In this document: piece by piece, positions 1 through 8,974 of the stretch
Numbering within the stretch: position 1 is the stretch's first letter
How the letters are laid out: every line of letters starts with the position of its first letter
Source of the DNA: CAZKRU01 sp964555235
Lineage (GTDB): Bacteria > Verrucomicrobiota > Verrucomicrobiia > Methylacidiphilales > CAMAQI01
Assembly (NCBI GenBank): GCA_964555235.1
Contig: CAZKRU010000049.1
Span: forward strand, 1 to 30,333
Direction: 5' to 3'
DNA length: 30,333 nt
Translations under genes and position numbers: made by a program
The notes under the pieces: generated by a model
The model's database searches: none
The model's input: the letters and a program-made list of their open reading frames with translations, nothing else
Told to the model about the DNA's origin: nothing

Positions 1-21
1 TTTGAATTGATGAGGGAATTG

Positions 22-46
22 CCACGCTCCTAGGATCGGAGCGTGG
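22..46. repeat. perfect 9-bp hairpin
   Basis: CCACGCTCC and GGAGCGTGG form a perfect 9-bp stem around a 7-nt loop. No T-run follows on either strand, so it is not a convincing intrinsic terminator. It may be a palindromic repeat or the end of an upstream transcription unit. Confidence 0.5.
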
Positions 47-212
47 GAAATAACACGTAGGCGGTTCGAATTGAGGGGAGGCAATAGGGTCAGATCCAAA
101 CTAATGACTATTTGTTAAAAATTTAATTCCCATCGTAGTGTTTTTGATAATTCTCGTCGTACGGTTTTTGAAGGTTTCCCTCTTTGGGAGTGTTAATTTT
201 TTCCAGCGGTGT

Positions 213-300
213 CGTATCCTCCTTCGCCAAGGCTTCGGCGGACGTGGTTATGATGGGATTGGTATTTTTCCTCCTTCGCTAAGGCTTCGGCGGACTTCGG
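213..300. repeat. tandem pair of TCCTCCTTCGC-type repeats
   Basis: Two near-identical copies (about 213-245 and 268-300) read TCCTCCTTCGC(C/T)AAGG followed by CTTCGGCGGAC. Each copy can fold on itself, pairing the CGCC/TCGC part with GGCGGA. Similar CTTCGGCGGAC repeats are widespread intergenic elements in many bacterial genomes (recalled, not searched). The rest of 1-542 shows no convincing gene; it is the upstream region of the cytochrome operon, and its T-rich stretch (about 484-510) precedes the first ribosome binding site. Confidence 0.6.
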
Positions 301-542
301 GTTGTGATGAGAGTTTTGGATTCGATCCCAGATTGCGGTCGTATTTGCTCAAAAAAAGGGCTTCAAAATTCGTAAGCAGCCTTAATTCGATTTTCTTTCA
401 ACATTGGGGTCATAAAAGAGGAACGCCTTGGTCCTCCTCCCACAAGATCTGTAAGTTTCTGAAACAGTTGGAGATGAGGATTTTTTAATCTTTTTGCTTT
501 TCCTCTTTCATTTGACGGTTTAGACAGGGGGGCGAAAAGCTT

Positions 543-2372
543 ATGCGATTCCGCTCAAAAATATTAAGCCCTCTTTTGGGAGTCTGTATTCTGTCCTGTT
601 CCGTGATGGCGCAGAGTCCGGACGATCTTTTGGAGTCGGCACTGCAGCGATTTGGGGCAGAGGCTCAGAAGCCGGCGGCGCGGGAGTTGGGGATGGATCA
701 ACAGATGACGGGAGCGCAAGCGCACGCTCAGTTGTTTGAGAATGATCAGTACCCGAGTGCCTCCAAGTGCGCCACGTGTCATCAACAGATTTACGATGAG
801 TGGAGTGTTTCGAATCACGCTTACGCATCGCTCTCTCCGATGTTTCATAAATTTGAACAACGAATTAACGAGCTGGCGATGGGGACGATCGGCTATTTCT
901 GTCTTCGATGTCATTCGGGGGTTGGAACAACGATCGGGGAGAGTCGCGAGCTTCCCCCTTGGAAGAAGGCAAAGGTTTCGAATGAGGGGGTTACTTGTAT
1001 TTCATGTCACCGAGTGGATGAAGAATATAGTAAGGTAAACGGGGAGCGACGCATTGTACCGGGACCCATTTACGATCCTGTTTACGGAAATATCGGGGGA
1101 TCCGGGGTTGCCGAGGTGATTGCCAAGAAGGATGAGACCCGGGTTCGGACCAGTGCCGAGGGGAAGGGGATGGATATTCACCGTAAGGGAATCAAGTTTG
1201 CGCAGCTTTCAAAATCGGAATTCTGTCTCTCCTGTCACCAAGTTGCAGTTCATCCTGGAATCAAGTTGGAAGTGGTTTGGGATCAATATCGCTCTTCTCC
1301 TGCGATCAGTCAGGGGATCTCCTGTCAGGATTGTCACATGGGAAAGAATCCTGGGCGAGCGGATGGTTATGCGACGGGGCCTGCAGCGGTGGTTGCAGGG
1401 GTTCCGATTCATCCGGAGCGCAAGCATTCGAATCATGCGATGTGGGGGCCGGGCTATCCGATTGGGCATCCGGGGGTCTTTCCTCACAATCCGAAGGCGG
1501 ACCGATTTGCCATGCAGGCGTGGCTGAAGTTTGACTGGCGCGCCGGATGGGGGAAGCAAGAGTTTGAAGATCGTGTAATGAACGGCGATCTCAAGGTGAA
1601 TTTTCCTTCCGAGTGGAAAGAGGTTGAGGATCGGTATTATGGTCGCGAGGTCATTGAGGAAAATATCGCAAAACTCAATGCCAAGAAAGAGATGCGTCGA
1701 CGGGTGATGGAGAACGGATCCCATCTCGATGGGCCGTTCTTTGAGGGAGTGCAGGTTGCTGGCAAGAAGCTTGCCTTCAGCTACAAAGTGACCAATACGA
1801 ATCCAGGGCACAACATGCCGTCAGGATCCTTGGGGGCGCAGCCGGAAATTTGGTTGAATGTCAGTTTGACCGATCCCAATGGTAAAATCATTTGGGAATC
1901 TGGTTATGTGGATTCAAGAGGAGATATGTGCGATTTACATTCGTTGGATGTTCGGGCGGGGAAGATTGCACGCGACCCGCAGCTATTTAATTTACAGACG
2001 AAGTTTCTCACGACGAATGTGAAGGGAACCGAGCGGGAGATGTATCTTCCGGTGAATTTGGATATCGACCAGATTCCGTTTATTCGTCCCTCGGGAGTGC
2101 CGACCTCGGTTTTGAATCATCCGCCGTTTGTTCGAATGGAGCAGCGCAGCATTCCTCCGCTCAAGTCCCGTACGGCGGAATATGAAGTTCCAGCGAAGTT
2201 TTTACAAAAACCAGGAAAGTATAAACTTTCCGCGCGACTTCGCAGCCGAGCGGAGCCGATCTATTTTATGCAGTTCTGTGGATCGACTCCGGAAATGGAT
2301 CGGGCGATGAACGAGTGGATGCTCGACCTGCATCCCTACACGGTTGAATTTGAAGTGAAGGGGAAGAAATGA
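543..2372 (+). CDS. pentaheme c-type cytochrome, secreted
   Basis: This 609-residue protein has an N-terminal signal peptide (about residues 1-23) followed by five CxxCH heme-binding motifs at Cys76, 120, 152, 228 and 261. Together they form a cytochrome c554-like N-terminal half. The C-terminal half (about 280-609) has no heme motif and looks like a beta-rich domain containing GHNMPSG, a sequence type seen in other multiheme cytochromes. A GGGGGG-rich Shine-Dalgarno lies just before the ATG. It is the first gene of the operon and overlaps the porin-like gene by ATGA, which suggests the two work together at the outer membrane. Function as a periplasmic or surface electron carrier is inferred; a catalytic role such as nitrite or hydroxylamine chemistry cannot be excluded. 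Confidence 0.9.
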   Translation: MRFRSKILSPLLGVCILSCSVMAQSPDDLLESALQRFGAEAQKPAARELGMDQQMTGAQAHAQLFENDQYPSASKCATCHQQIYDEWSVSNHAYASLSPMFHKFEQRINELAMGTIGYFCLRCHSGVGTTIGESRELPPWKKAKVSNEGVTCISCHRVDEEYSKVNGERRIVPGPIYDPVYGNIGGSGVAEVIAKKDETRVRTSAEGKGMDIHRKGIKFAQLSKSEFCLSCHQVAVHPGIKLEVVWDQYRSSPAISQGISCQDCHMGKNPGRADGYATGPAAVVAGVPIHPERKHSNHAMWGPGYPIGHPGVFPHNPKADRFAMQAWLKFDWRAGWGKQEFEDRVMNGDLKVNFPSEWKEVEDRYYGREVIEENIAKLNAKKEMRRRVMENGSHLDGPFFEGVQVAGKKLAFSYKVTNTNPGHNMPSGSLGAQPEIWLNVSLTDPNGKIIWESGYVDSRGDMCDLHSLDVRAGKIARDPQLFNLQTKFLTTNVKGTEREMYLPVNLDIDQIPFIRPSGVPTSVLNHPPFVRMEQRSIPPLKSRTAEYEVPAKFLQKPGKYKLSARLRSRAEPIYFMQFCGSTPEMDRAMNEWMLDLHPYTVEFEVKGKK

Positions 2373-4120
2373 TTCCGCGCTCGAGAGTCATGATCGGCTT
2401 GATGTCGTTGCTTGTTTTGGGGGGAGCCTTCCAAATCTGGATGATGGTGGCGCCTTTGCACGCGGAGTCTGCTCAGCCTTCGACACCGGTAGAAGCGAAA
2501 CCCTCTAAGGTCGCGCCTGCTCCAGTCTTCCAACAGACGGCAATGCAGGTTGAAGAGGAGGTCAGCGGTGAATTTCGAGGTTCGGGCGTAGGCAAGTCGA
2601 AGGTGGAAAAAGAAGAGGCACCTCCCGAGGCTGAAGCGATGTCGGTTCCAGAGAAAGCTCCCTCGGCTTCTGAGAAGTCTTCTGCGGCCAGCTTAGTTCC
2701 GCCCGAGCAACATCATCCGGAACCAACGATGTCTCCGCAGGCGAAAAAGACTCGCTATTCCCCGGGATTTTTTGGATCGGATCCGTCGTATGGCCCACAG
2801 ACTTACAATCCTGAATTAGAAACTCAGATTTATTCTGGAAAGCGCGAAGTTTTAAATTCACGTCCGTTGCTGGAAGTCGGTCGGGAGCTTTATCAAAAAG
2901 GGCCATTCCAACCGGGATCAGACATTACGGGCAAGAAAAATCTGACGTTTGCGCAGTTGATGATGTTTGGAGATTGGCGAACGGCGGTGGCGTATAATAA
3001 CGATGGCAAGCAGGCGTTTTCACGGTTGGCGACGCGGTTGAATTTGAATGTGGATATGCGGTTTACTTCGACGGAACGGATTCACGCTTTTTTTACTCCG
3101 GTCGATCAGGATGCTCGGTTTACCCGGGTTGATTTTGCGGATGATCTTCGGTTTTCTCAGATTGTGTTGGATCCTGATCCGGATGCGTTGTTTTTTGAAG
3201 GGGATGTTGGACGGATGATGGAGGGAATTACTGGGAAGTATAACCGTATCGATCTTCCGTTTGCTGGAGGGATTATTCCAATGCTTTTCCAGAATGGTGT
3301 CTGGGTGGAGGACGCCTTCACTGGAGGGGCCTTTACGATTCCGGCGAGGAACAGTCCGTTTTTGGATATTGCCAATATGGACGTCACGTTTTTTGCGGGA
3401 TTTGATCGGGTGACCACCCGCGCGATTCCTGAAGATAACAAGGCTCATGTGTTTGGAGTGAACGCGTTTGTTGAGGCGACGGAAGGGTATTGGGAAGCGG
3501 GTTACGGTTTCACGGATGGAATTGAAGAATTTGAAGATTTTGATTACCACAATGCGACGATTTCATTCACAAAGCGTTATTTTGACCGAATTTCAAACTC
3601 GATGCGTATCCTGACAGCGTTTGGACAGGATTTAGATAACAAGAAAAAGACGGCAAATGGCGTCTTGCTCTTGATGGAGAACTCGCTGGTGACCTCGCTT
3701 CCCTCAACCTTGGTGCCGTACTGCAACACGTTTATTGGAATCGATCGGCCTCAGTCCTTGCTTCGAGCGGATGGAGCGGGAGGAGTCTTGAAGAATACGG
3801 GGATTAATTTTGAAACCGATGGACTGACCGGCTTTCCGAAGTTGGATGATACAGGGAGTGATGTTTACGGAGGCGCGTTGGGAATTGAATACCTATTTGA
3901 TTTAAATCAGCAACTTGTGGTGGAGTTAGCGGGGTTGGGAGTGATTGGAGAGGACAATGATCCGGATCGAGCGGCGAAGGGGACCCAATTTGGGCCTGGA
4001 ATACGCTATCAAGTCCCGATTGCGAACGACTGGATTTTGCGTGTGGACAGTATGGTTGGTTTTAGAAATCATCAAGAAGACTTGTTTGGGGCCCGGTTTG
4101 AGGTTCGCCATAAATTCTAA
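2369..4120 (+). CDS. outer-membrane beta-barrel (porin-like) protein
   Basis: The 583-residue product begins with a hydrophobic signal sequence (to about residue 33), then a long Pro/Ser/Glu/Lys-rich linker (about 34-130) that looks disordered. The rest alternates polar and hydrophobic residues like a beta-barrel and ends in Phe, the usual C-terminal outer-membrane assembly signal. It contains no CxxCH. Its start overlaps the stop of the pentaheme cytochrome gene (ATGA). Pairing a porin-like barrel with a secreted multiheme cytochrome resembles porin-cytochrome conduits of iron-cycling bacteria, but the family is not recognised by sequence and the role is inferred from context. Confidence 0.75.
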   Translation: MIPRSRVMIGLMSLLVLGGAFQIWMMVAPLHAESAQPSTPVEAKPSKVAPAPVFQQTAMQVEEEVSGEFRGSGVGKSKVEKEEAPPEAEAMSVPEKAPSASEKSSAASLVPPEQHHPEPTMSPQAKKTRYSPGFFGSDPSYGPQTYNPELETQIYSGKREVLNSRPLLEVGRELYQKGPFQPGSDITGKKNLTFAQLMMFGDWRTAVAYNNDGKQAFSRLATRLNLNVDMRFTSTERIHAFFTPVDQDARFTRVDFADDLRFSQIVLDPDPDALFFEGDVGRMMEGITGKYNRIDLPFAGGIIPMLFQNGVWVEDAFTGGAFTIPARNSPFLDIANMDVTFFAGFDRVTTRAIPEDNKAHVFGVNAFVEATEGYWEAGYGFTDGIEEFEDFDYHNATISFTKRYFDRISNSMRILTAFGQDLDNKKKTANGVLLLMENSLVTSLPSTLVPYCNTFIGIDRPQSLLRADGAGGVLKNTGINFETDGLTGFPKLDDTGSDVYGGALGIEYLFDLNQQLVVELAGLGVIGEDNDPDRAAKGTQFGPGIRYQVPIANDWILRVDSMVGFRNHQEDLFGARFEVRHKF

Positions 4121-4132
4121 TAAAGGGATGGG

Positions 4133-5401
4133 ATGTCGTATCTGATTCAATTGGGTGGGCTGCTTGTGCTGATTGCCGTGGCGTCGCTCTTATTCATCAC
4201 CATTTTGGCGACATGGCGTCGTTTGGTTGAACAGCGGAAGAAATTTGAATTGGAGACGGAAATTTTGAAGCAACGTCTTCAGGTGGCTCGAAGAATTTCG
4301 CAAACCCATGAAGCCTTGGTTCATTCCTGGAGTGGGATTCGAAAGTTTCAAGTCTCCAAGCGGGAGGAGGAAAGCTCGGATGTTTGTTCCTTTTATCTTG
4401 TTTCTCATGACAAAAAGGCAATTCCTTCGTATAAGCCGGGACAGTATCTGACCTTTGAGTTGAATATTCCCGGAGAAAATAAAAAGACGGTTCGTTGTTA
4501 CTCTCTGTCCGATAGTTACCGGCCGGATCATTATCGTATTTCGATTAAGCGGATATTGCCGCCATCGGGGGATCTGACTCGACGCCCCGGGCTTTCCTCG
4601 AATTATTTCCATGATCAAGTCAAGGAAGGGGATATTCTGGATGTCAAAGTCCCCTCCGGACACTTTTTTTTGGAAACGGGCGCTGTGACGCCGGTGGTTT
4701 TGATGGCAGGGGGAATTGGGGTTACTCCGATTTTCAGCATGCTTCGTCATATTCTTGATTCTGGAGTGCGCCGGGAAATTTGGTTTTTCTATGGAGTCCG
4801 GGACGGATCTGAGCATTTGTTCAAGGCAGAGTTAGAGCAAGCAGCGCGGGAGCACGATTTTATCCATCTCCACGTTTGTTACAGTCAGCCGAGATCGACA
4901 GAATCCGAGGGGAAAGATTATCAACATCGAGGGAGGGTTACCGGGACTCTCTTAAAGCAAGTACTCCCTTCCAGTAATTTTGATTACTATCTTTGTGGGC
5001 CTGGGCCTTTCATGGAATCGCTCACAACCGATTTGAAAGCGTGGGGGGTTCCCGAGCAGCGAGTGAATTTTGAAGCCTTCGGTCCTTCGAGTGTGAAAAA
5101 GTCTGCGCCGGCGGTTCGTACGGAAGCCGTTGTGTCATCTGATGTTGCCCGGGTTTCGTTTTCGAGGTCGTCCAAGGAAGTCGCTTTTCAGAATCCGGCG
5201 ATGTCGCTGTTGGAGTTGGCGGAGGCGAATGGAATTTCGCTTTCCTCCGGGTGTCGTTCGGGAAATTGCGGGAGTTGTTTGACGGCGATCAAGGAAGGGG
5301 AAGTCGAGTACATGAAGGAGCCCGGTTTTCAAGCGGAAGAGGGAACCTGCCTCACCTGTATTTGTCGCCCCAAAGGGAAGCGTCTCGTTCTGGACGCGTG
5401 A
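4133..5401 (+). CDS. membrane-anchored NAD(P)H/FAD/[2Fe-2S] reductase
   Basis: This 422-residue protein has one N-terminal transmembrane helix (about 5-27) and a short coiled segment. It then has a ferredoxin-NADP reductase module: flavin motif RCYSLS, nucleotide motif GGIGVTPIFSML and the YYLCGPGPFM segment. A C-terminal plant-type [2Fe-2S] domain follows, with Cys spaced CxxxxCxxC and a fourth Cys near the end. The domain order FAD-NAD-[2Fe-2S] is that of oxygenase reductases and Hcr-like proteins, the reverse of NqrF. It probably moves electrons between NAD(P)H and the cytochrome/FeS proteins encoded beside it. A second Cys pair near the C-terminus (CLTCIC) is slightly unusual. Confidence 0.88.
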   Translation: MSYLIQLGGLLVLIAVASLLFITILATWRRLVEQRKKFELETEILKQRLQVARRISQTHEALVHSWSGIRKFQVSKREEESSDVCSFYLVSHDKKAIPSYKPGQYLTFELNIPGENKKTVRCYSLSDSYRPDHYRISIKRILPPSGDLTRRPGLSSNYFHDQVKEGDILDVKVPSGHFFLETGAVTPVVLMAGGIGVTPIFSMLRHILDSGVRREIWFFYGVRDGSEHLFKAELEQAAREHDFIHLHVCYSQPRSTESEGKDYQHRGRVTGTLLKQVLPSSNFDYYLCGPGPFMESLTTDLKAWGVPEQRVNFEAFGPSSVKKSAPAVRTEAVVSSDVARVSFSRSSKEVAFQNPAMSLLELAEANGISLSSGCRSGNCGSCLTAIKEGEVEYMKEPGFQAEEGTCLTCICRPKGKRLVLDA

Positions 5402-5414
5402 GGAAGCGAACGTG

Positions 5415-5954
5415 ATGAATCGGTTCACTCGGGTCGGATCCGTGGGGCTTCTCGCTTTATTGGTTCTTGCGGGATGTCAGCGTGAGACGATGCGATACGA
5501 GGAGATTCCAAAGCGGGCCCCGCATTCGGAAGGGGAATTAAGCTGGACGCTTCCGGCTTCATGGGTGGAGGTTCCGCCGGGGAACATGCAGCGGTCCAAA
5601 TTTAAAATCAATCATCCCCGCGCAGAGGGAGTGGATGTTTCCATTGCGGTTCTACCGAGTCAAATGGGGTCGGAACTTGCGAATGTAAATCGCTGGCGGG
5701 GACAATTGCAACTCGCTCCGATCGATGAGCCCACCTGGGCTCGATCCCGAAAGACGATGGAGAGCTGCGGAATGTTGTGGGTCACGCTCTCGATTGAGAG
5801 TACGGAAAAAGGAGCTGCGGCGAGAGGGATGCGCGTGGCGATGACGACCGTCTCCGGGCAGAGTTGGTTTTTTAAAATCATGGGACCGTCCACTGGAGTG
5901 CGCGCGGAATCCGAGAATTTTGATCAGTTTATCAAGGGAGTACGCGCCCCATGA
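5415..5954 (+). CDS. small lipoprotein of the cytochrome operon
   Basis: About 179 residues, with a typical lipoprotein signal ending LVLAGC (lipobox, Cys about residue 20). The ATG at 5415 follows a GAGGAAG Shine-Dalgarno; an in-frame GTG lies one codon earlier. The mature part has no heme motif and no domain I recognise. It overlaps resB by ATGA. Sitting directly before resB and ccsA, it may assist cytochrome assembly or tether the complex to a membrane; this is inference from position only. Confidence 0.8.
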   Translation: MNRFTRVGSVGLLALLVLAGCQRETMRYEEIPKRAPHSEGELSWTLPASWVEVPPGNMQRSKFKINHPRAEGVDVSIAVLPSQMGSELANVNRWRGQLQLAPIDEPTWARSRKTMESCGMLWVTLSIESTEKGAAARGMRVAMTTVSGQSWFFKIMGPSTGVRAESENFDQFIKGVRAP

Positions 5955-7093
5955 GCGCAGCGCTCCTACGCGGGTTTCGATTTGTTGCCTCCCTGCGACT
6001 GACGGTCTTCTGTCTACTTTCGGCGATGGTATTGGTGCTGGCGGGGACGTTGGCACAGGTAGATTGGGGAATTTATGAGGCGCAACGTCGCTATTTCGAG
6101 AGTTGGGTGGTTTGGGGGACGCTCGGTTCGTTGAAGCTCCCGGTTTTTCCCGGAGGAATGACCATTGGAACGCTTTTTTTAGTGAACCTCTCGGCGGCCC
6201 ATTTTTCGAAGTTCCGTTTTTCGTGGGCAAAGGGAGGAATTCATCTGATTCATGGAGGGCTCATTCTCTTATTGACCGGACAGTTAGCGACGACGATTTT
6301 TTCGGTGGAGAGTCAGATGCGCTTGGATGAGGGAGAGACCAAGAATTACTCGGAACACCTTCGGTTAACAGAACTGGCAATTGTCGATACCTCCCCTCAA
6401 GATCATGATGCGGTCCTGACGATTCCGGATTCATTGCTGGTGCCTGGGGCCGTTTTCCAACATCCGAAGATCCCACTTGTTTTGACGATTCAGAAATTTT
6501 ATCCCAACGCGCATCTTGCATGGAGGCGTGGGGAGTCGTCAGAACCGACAGAAGCAACCAAGGGGCTCGGGTTGAAAATCGCAGCGCGCGAGCTGCCGTT
6601 GGTGGTGCGTTCGGATGAGCGAAATCTTCCGGCAGTCTGGGTGGCGGTTCGGACTCCCGAGGGGGAAGCGGGGGTTTGGCTTTTTTCAAATGCATTGGGG
6701 CAAGCGCAGGAGATTCAATCGGCAGGGAAAACCTATCGAGTGGAGTTGCGGCCCCGTCATTATACGAAGGCCTTTTCCTTGAAATTGTTGAATTTTACCC
6801 ATGAGAAACATGCGGGAACGGAGATTCCGCGATTCTTTTCAAGTCGACTTCTCTTGACGGAGCCCGGAGATAAAAAAGGGCGTGAGATTTTGATTTCGAT
6901 GAACGAACCGTTGCGTTATGCCGGGGAGACTTATTATCAGGCGAGTTTTGATAATGGCGATAAGACCTCGATTCTCCAAGTGGTGCGGAATCCAGCATGG
7001 CTCTTTCCTTACCTTTCATCAGCGCTCATCACGCTTGGGATGGTCTGGCAATTTGGATCGCATTTGATGAAGGCGCAAAGGAGGAAAAAATGA
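5951..7093 (+). CDS. resB: ResB-like cytochrome c biogenesis protein
   Basis: The 380-residue protein has the ResB layout: membrane segments near the N-terminus (about 18-37, 62-80 and 97-118), a large periplasmic domain, and one C-terminal membrane helix (about 350-370). In system II maturation ResB (Ccs1) works with CcsA to deliver and attach heme to CxxCH motifs in the periplasm. The start overlaps the lipoprotein stop. Being embedded among multiheme cytochrome genes, it probably supplies heme ligation for this operon's products. It is somewhat shorter than many ResB proteins. Confidence 0.85.
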   Translation: MSAALLRGFRFVASLRLTVFCLLSAMVLVLAGTLAQVDWGIYEAQRRYFESWVVWGTLGSLKLPVFPGGMTIGTLFLVNLSAAHFSKFRFSWAKGGIHLIHGGLILLLTGQLATTIFSVESQMRLDEGETKNYSEHLRLTELAIVDTSPQDHDAVLTIPDSLLVPGAVFQHPKIPLVLTIQKFYPNAHLAWRRGESSEPTEATKGLGLKIAARELPLVVRSDERNLPAVWVAVRTPEGEAGVWLFSNALGQAQEIQSAGKTYRVELRPRHYTKAFSLKLLNFTHEKHAGTEIPRFFSSRLLLTEPGDKKGREILISMNEPLRYAGETYYQASFDNGDKTSILQVVRNPAWLFPYLSSALITLGMVWQFGSHLMKAQRRKK

Positions 7094-7103
7094 ATCCAAT
7101 GAT

Positions 7104-7140
7104 TTCTCTCGCCAAGTTCGCAAAGGCGCCAAGCACGGAT
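7104..7140. repeat. GCCAAG/GCAAAGGCGCCAAG repeat remnant
   Basis: The only real gap inside the operon (7094-7174) carries a short CGCCAAGTTCGCAAAGG-like stretch. It resembles the GCAAAG and GGAGTTCGC repeat remnants found elsewhere in the window, so the gap probably arose by repeat insertion. Confidence 0.4.
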
Positions 7141-7174
7141 CTGTTTTTTGATTTTAAACGAGCGGATTTTTAGA

Positions 7175-8974
7175 ATGAAAAAACTCTTTTCCATCTTGCC
7201 GTGGTTGTTGGTGCTTGCCGTGTTGGGGGCTGGATTTATTCCTTCCAAATCAGCGAGTCCTTTTGCAGTGAAAGAACTGGGCAAGCTTCCGGTCTGGAGC
7301 GATGGGCGAATGAAACCGTTGGATTCGGTCGCTCGACAGAGTTTACTGAACTTTAGTGGTCTTCAGGTCATTCGCGAGGAGAAAGGGGAATCGGCAAGTG
7401 GGATGGATTGGATGGCGGAGGTTTTATTTGATCCGGAAGCTGCGGCCTCGCGACCTGTCTTTTTGATTCAGCATCCGGATTTGCGGACGTTGGTGAATTT
7501 GAAGCCTGAGGACGAAAAGCGGTTGACGTTGCGTCAATTGATTCGGTCGGTGGATGGGATCGAACAGCAGGCGGATCTGGCGGCGAGTGTTGCCGCAGAG
7601 CAACGGAGCCCCTTTCAGAAGGAAGTAGTTTCGTTGCGGCAACGGATGATGCTCTCTCATCGTCTTGCGTTTTCGGTGAGACCTCCCGGTGAAGTGGGAT
7701 TTGCTTCGGAAGTGGGGCTTTATCAAATTTGGGTGATGCAGGGGCGCGTTTCAGAAACGAAGGAGTCCCTGATTGGAAGATATCGGACGATGGATCAATG
7801 GGCTTCCATGCGATTGATTCCGCCTGCCACTCCGGACGCGGAGTGGAGGACGGTCGGTGGGATGCTGGTCGGATTAGATCCCAAAGAGAATTCATCGACA
7901 GCCTTGCTTGCTTATATGAAAATGCTCGAGGCTTATGAGAAAAAAGAGGTCGGTGCATTTGCCCAGGCGATTGCCGAATATCGCACCTGGCTGGAGGATT
8001 CTTCAAAACTATCGTTGAACAAGGTTGATGCCGAGTGGTGGTTTGGGCGAGGGGAGTGGTTTAATCGCTGCGCGACCCTTTATCTCATTGCATTTTTATT
8101 GGTGTTGGCCGGTTGGTTTTGGGAGCGAAGTGAGCCTTTGGCGAGCGCATGGAAATTGATCCTCTTGGTTTGGGGGGTGCACACGATTTTGTTAGCGTTG
8201 CGGATGTGGATCCAAGGCAGACCTCCGGTGACCAATCTTTATTCCTCGGCGATTTTTATTGGATGGGCTTCCGTCTTATTTGGGATTTTTCTGGATCGTC
8301 GTGAGAAGGATGGGATTGGGACGGCTGTGGCTTCAGTGCTTGGGTTCTGCACGCTTTTGATTGCGCATCATTTATCGACAGGAGGCGATACCTTGGAAAC
8401 CTTGAGAGCGGTGTTGGACTCCAATTTCTGGCTAGCGACTCACGTGGTGGTGATTACCTTGGGTTACTCGGCGACTTTTGTTTCTGGATTTTTAGGGATC
8501 CTCTATGTGGTTCGGGGAGTCTGGACGACTTCATTAGGAGCAGGGACGGCGAAGCGATTAATTGAGATGGCCTATGGCGCGGTCTGCTTTGCAACGCTCT
8601 TTAGTTTTGTCGGGACGGTGTTGGGGGGGATTTGGGCAGATCAATCCTGGGGACGTTTTTGGGGGTGGGATCCGAAAGAAAATGGGGCATTGCTCATTGT
8701 CCTCTGGAATGCGCTCTTATTGCACCTTCGTTGGGGAGGAATGGTTCGGGATCGCGGCTTCATGGTTTTGGCGATTGCGGGGGATATTGTTACCTCGTTG
8801 TCATGGTTTGGAGTCAATATGCTCGGGATCGGCCTCCATTCGTATGGATTTATGGAAGAGTCTTTTTGGTGGCTTTGCCTTTTCATTTCTTCTCAGCTTG
8901 CTTTAATCATAATCGGACTTACACCTACATCGTGGTGGAAGAGTCAACTCCTCATCACCGGAAAAAATCTATGA
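7175..8974 (+). CDS. ccsA: CcsA/ResC-like heme export and ligation protein
   Basis: About 599 residues from the ATG at 7175, preferred over an upstream TTG at 7148. There is one N-terminal membrane helix, a long soluble periplasmic region (about 30-300) not found in short CcsA proteins, then several transmembrane helices with the tryptophan-rich WWD-type signature (WGRFWGWDPKENGALL) and conserved His residues. This signature defines the heme-handling family of system II. It overlaps the next cytochrome gene by ATGA. With ResB it should form the synthetase for the operon's 19 CxxCH sites. Confidence 0.9.
   Translation: MKKLFSILPWLLVLAVLGAGFIPSKSASPFAVKELGKLPVWSDGRMKPLDSVARQSLLNFSGLQVIREEKGESASGMDWMAEVLFDPEAAASRPVFLIQHPDLRTLVNLKPEDEKRLTLRQLIRSVDGIEQQADLAASVAAEQRSPFQKEVVSLRQRMMLSHRLAFSVRPPGEVGFASEVGLYQIWVMQGRVSETKESLIGRYRTMDQWASMRLIPPATPDAEWRTVGGMLVGLDPKENSSTALLAYMKMLEAYEKKEVGAFAQAIAEYRTWLEDSSKLSLNKVDAEWWFGRGEWFNRCATLYLIAFLLVLAGWFWERSEPLASAWKLILLVWGVHTILLALRMWIQGRPPVTNLYSSAIFIGWASVLFGIFLDRREKDGIGTAVASVLGFCTLLIAHHLSTGGDTLETLRAVLDSNFWLATHVVVITLGYSATFVSGFLGILYVVRGVWTTSLGAGTAKRLIEMAYGAVCFATLFSFVGTVLGGIWADQSWGRFWGWDPKENGALLIVLWNALLLHLRWGGMVRDRGFMVLAIAGDIVTSLSWFGVNMLGIGLHSYGFMEESFWWLCLFISSQLALIIIGLTPTSWWKSQLLITGKNL

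Noticed and set aside
138..488. 116-residue ORF upstream of the cytochrome operon
   Set aside because: It runs through the two TCCTCCTTCGC repeats, has no Shine-Dalgarno and no recognisable domain, and its composition follows the repeats.
8632..8970. N-terminal extension of the tetraheme cytochrome
   Set aside because: It overlaps the conserved C-terminal half of ccsA in another frame, and the ATG at 8971 starts a proper signal peptide.
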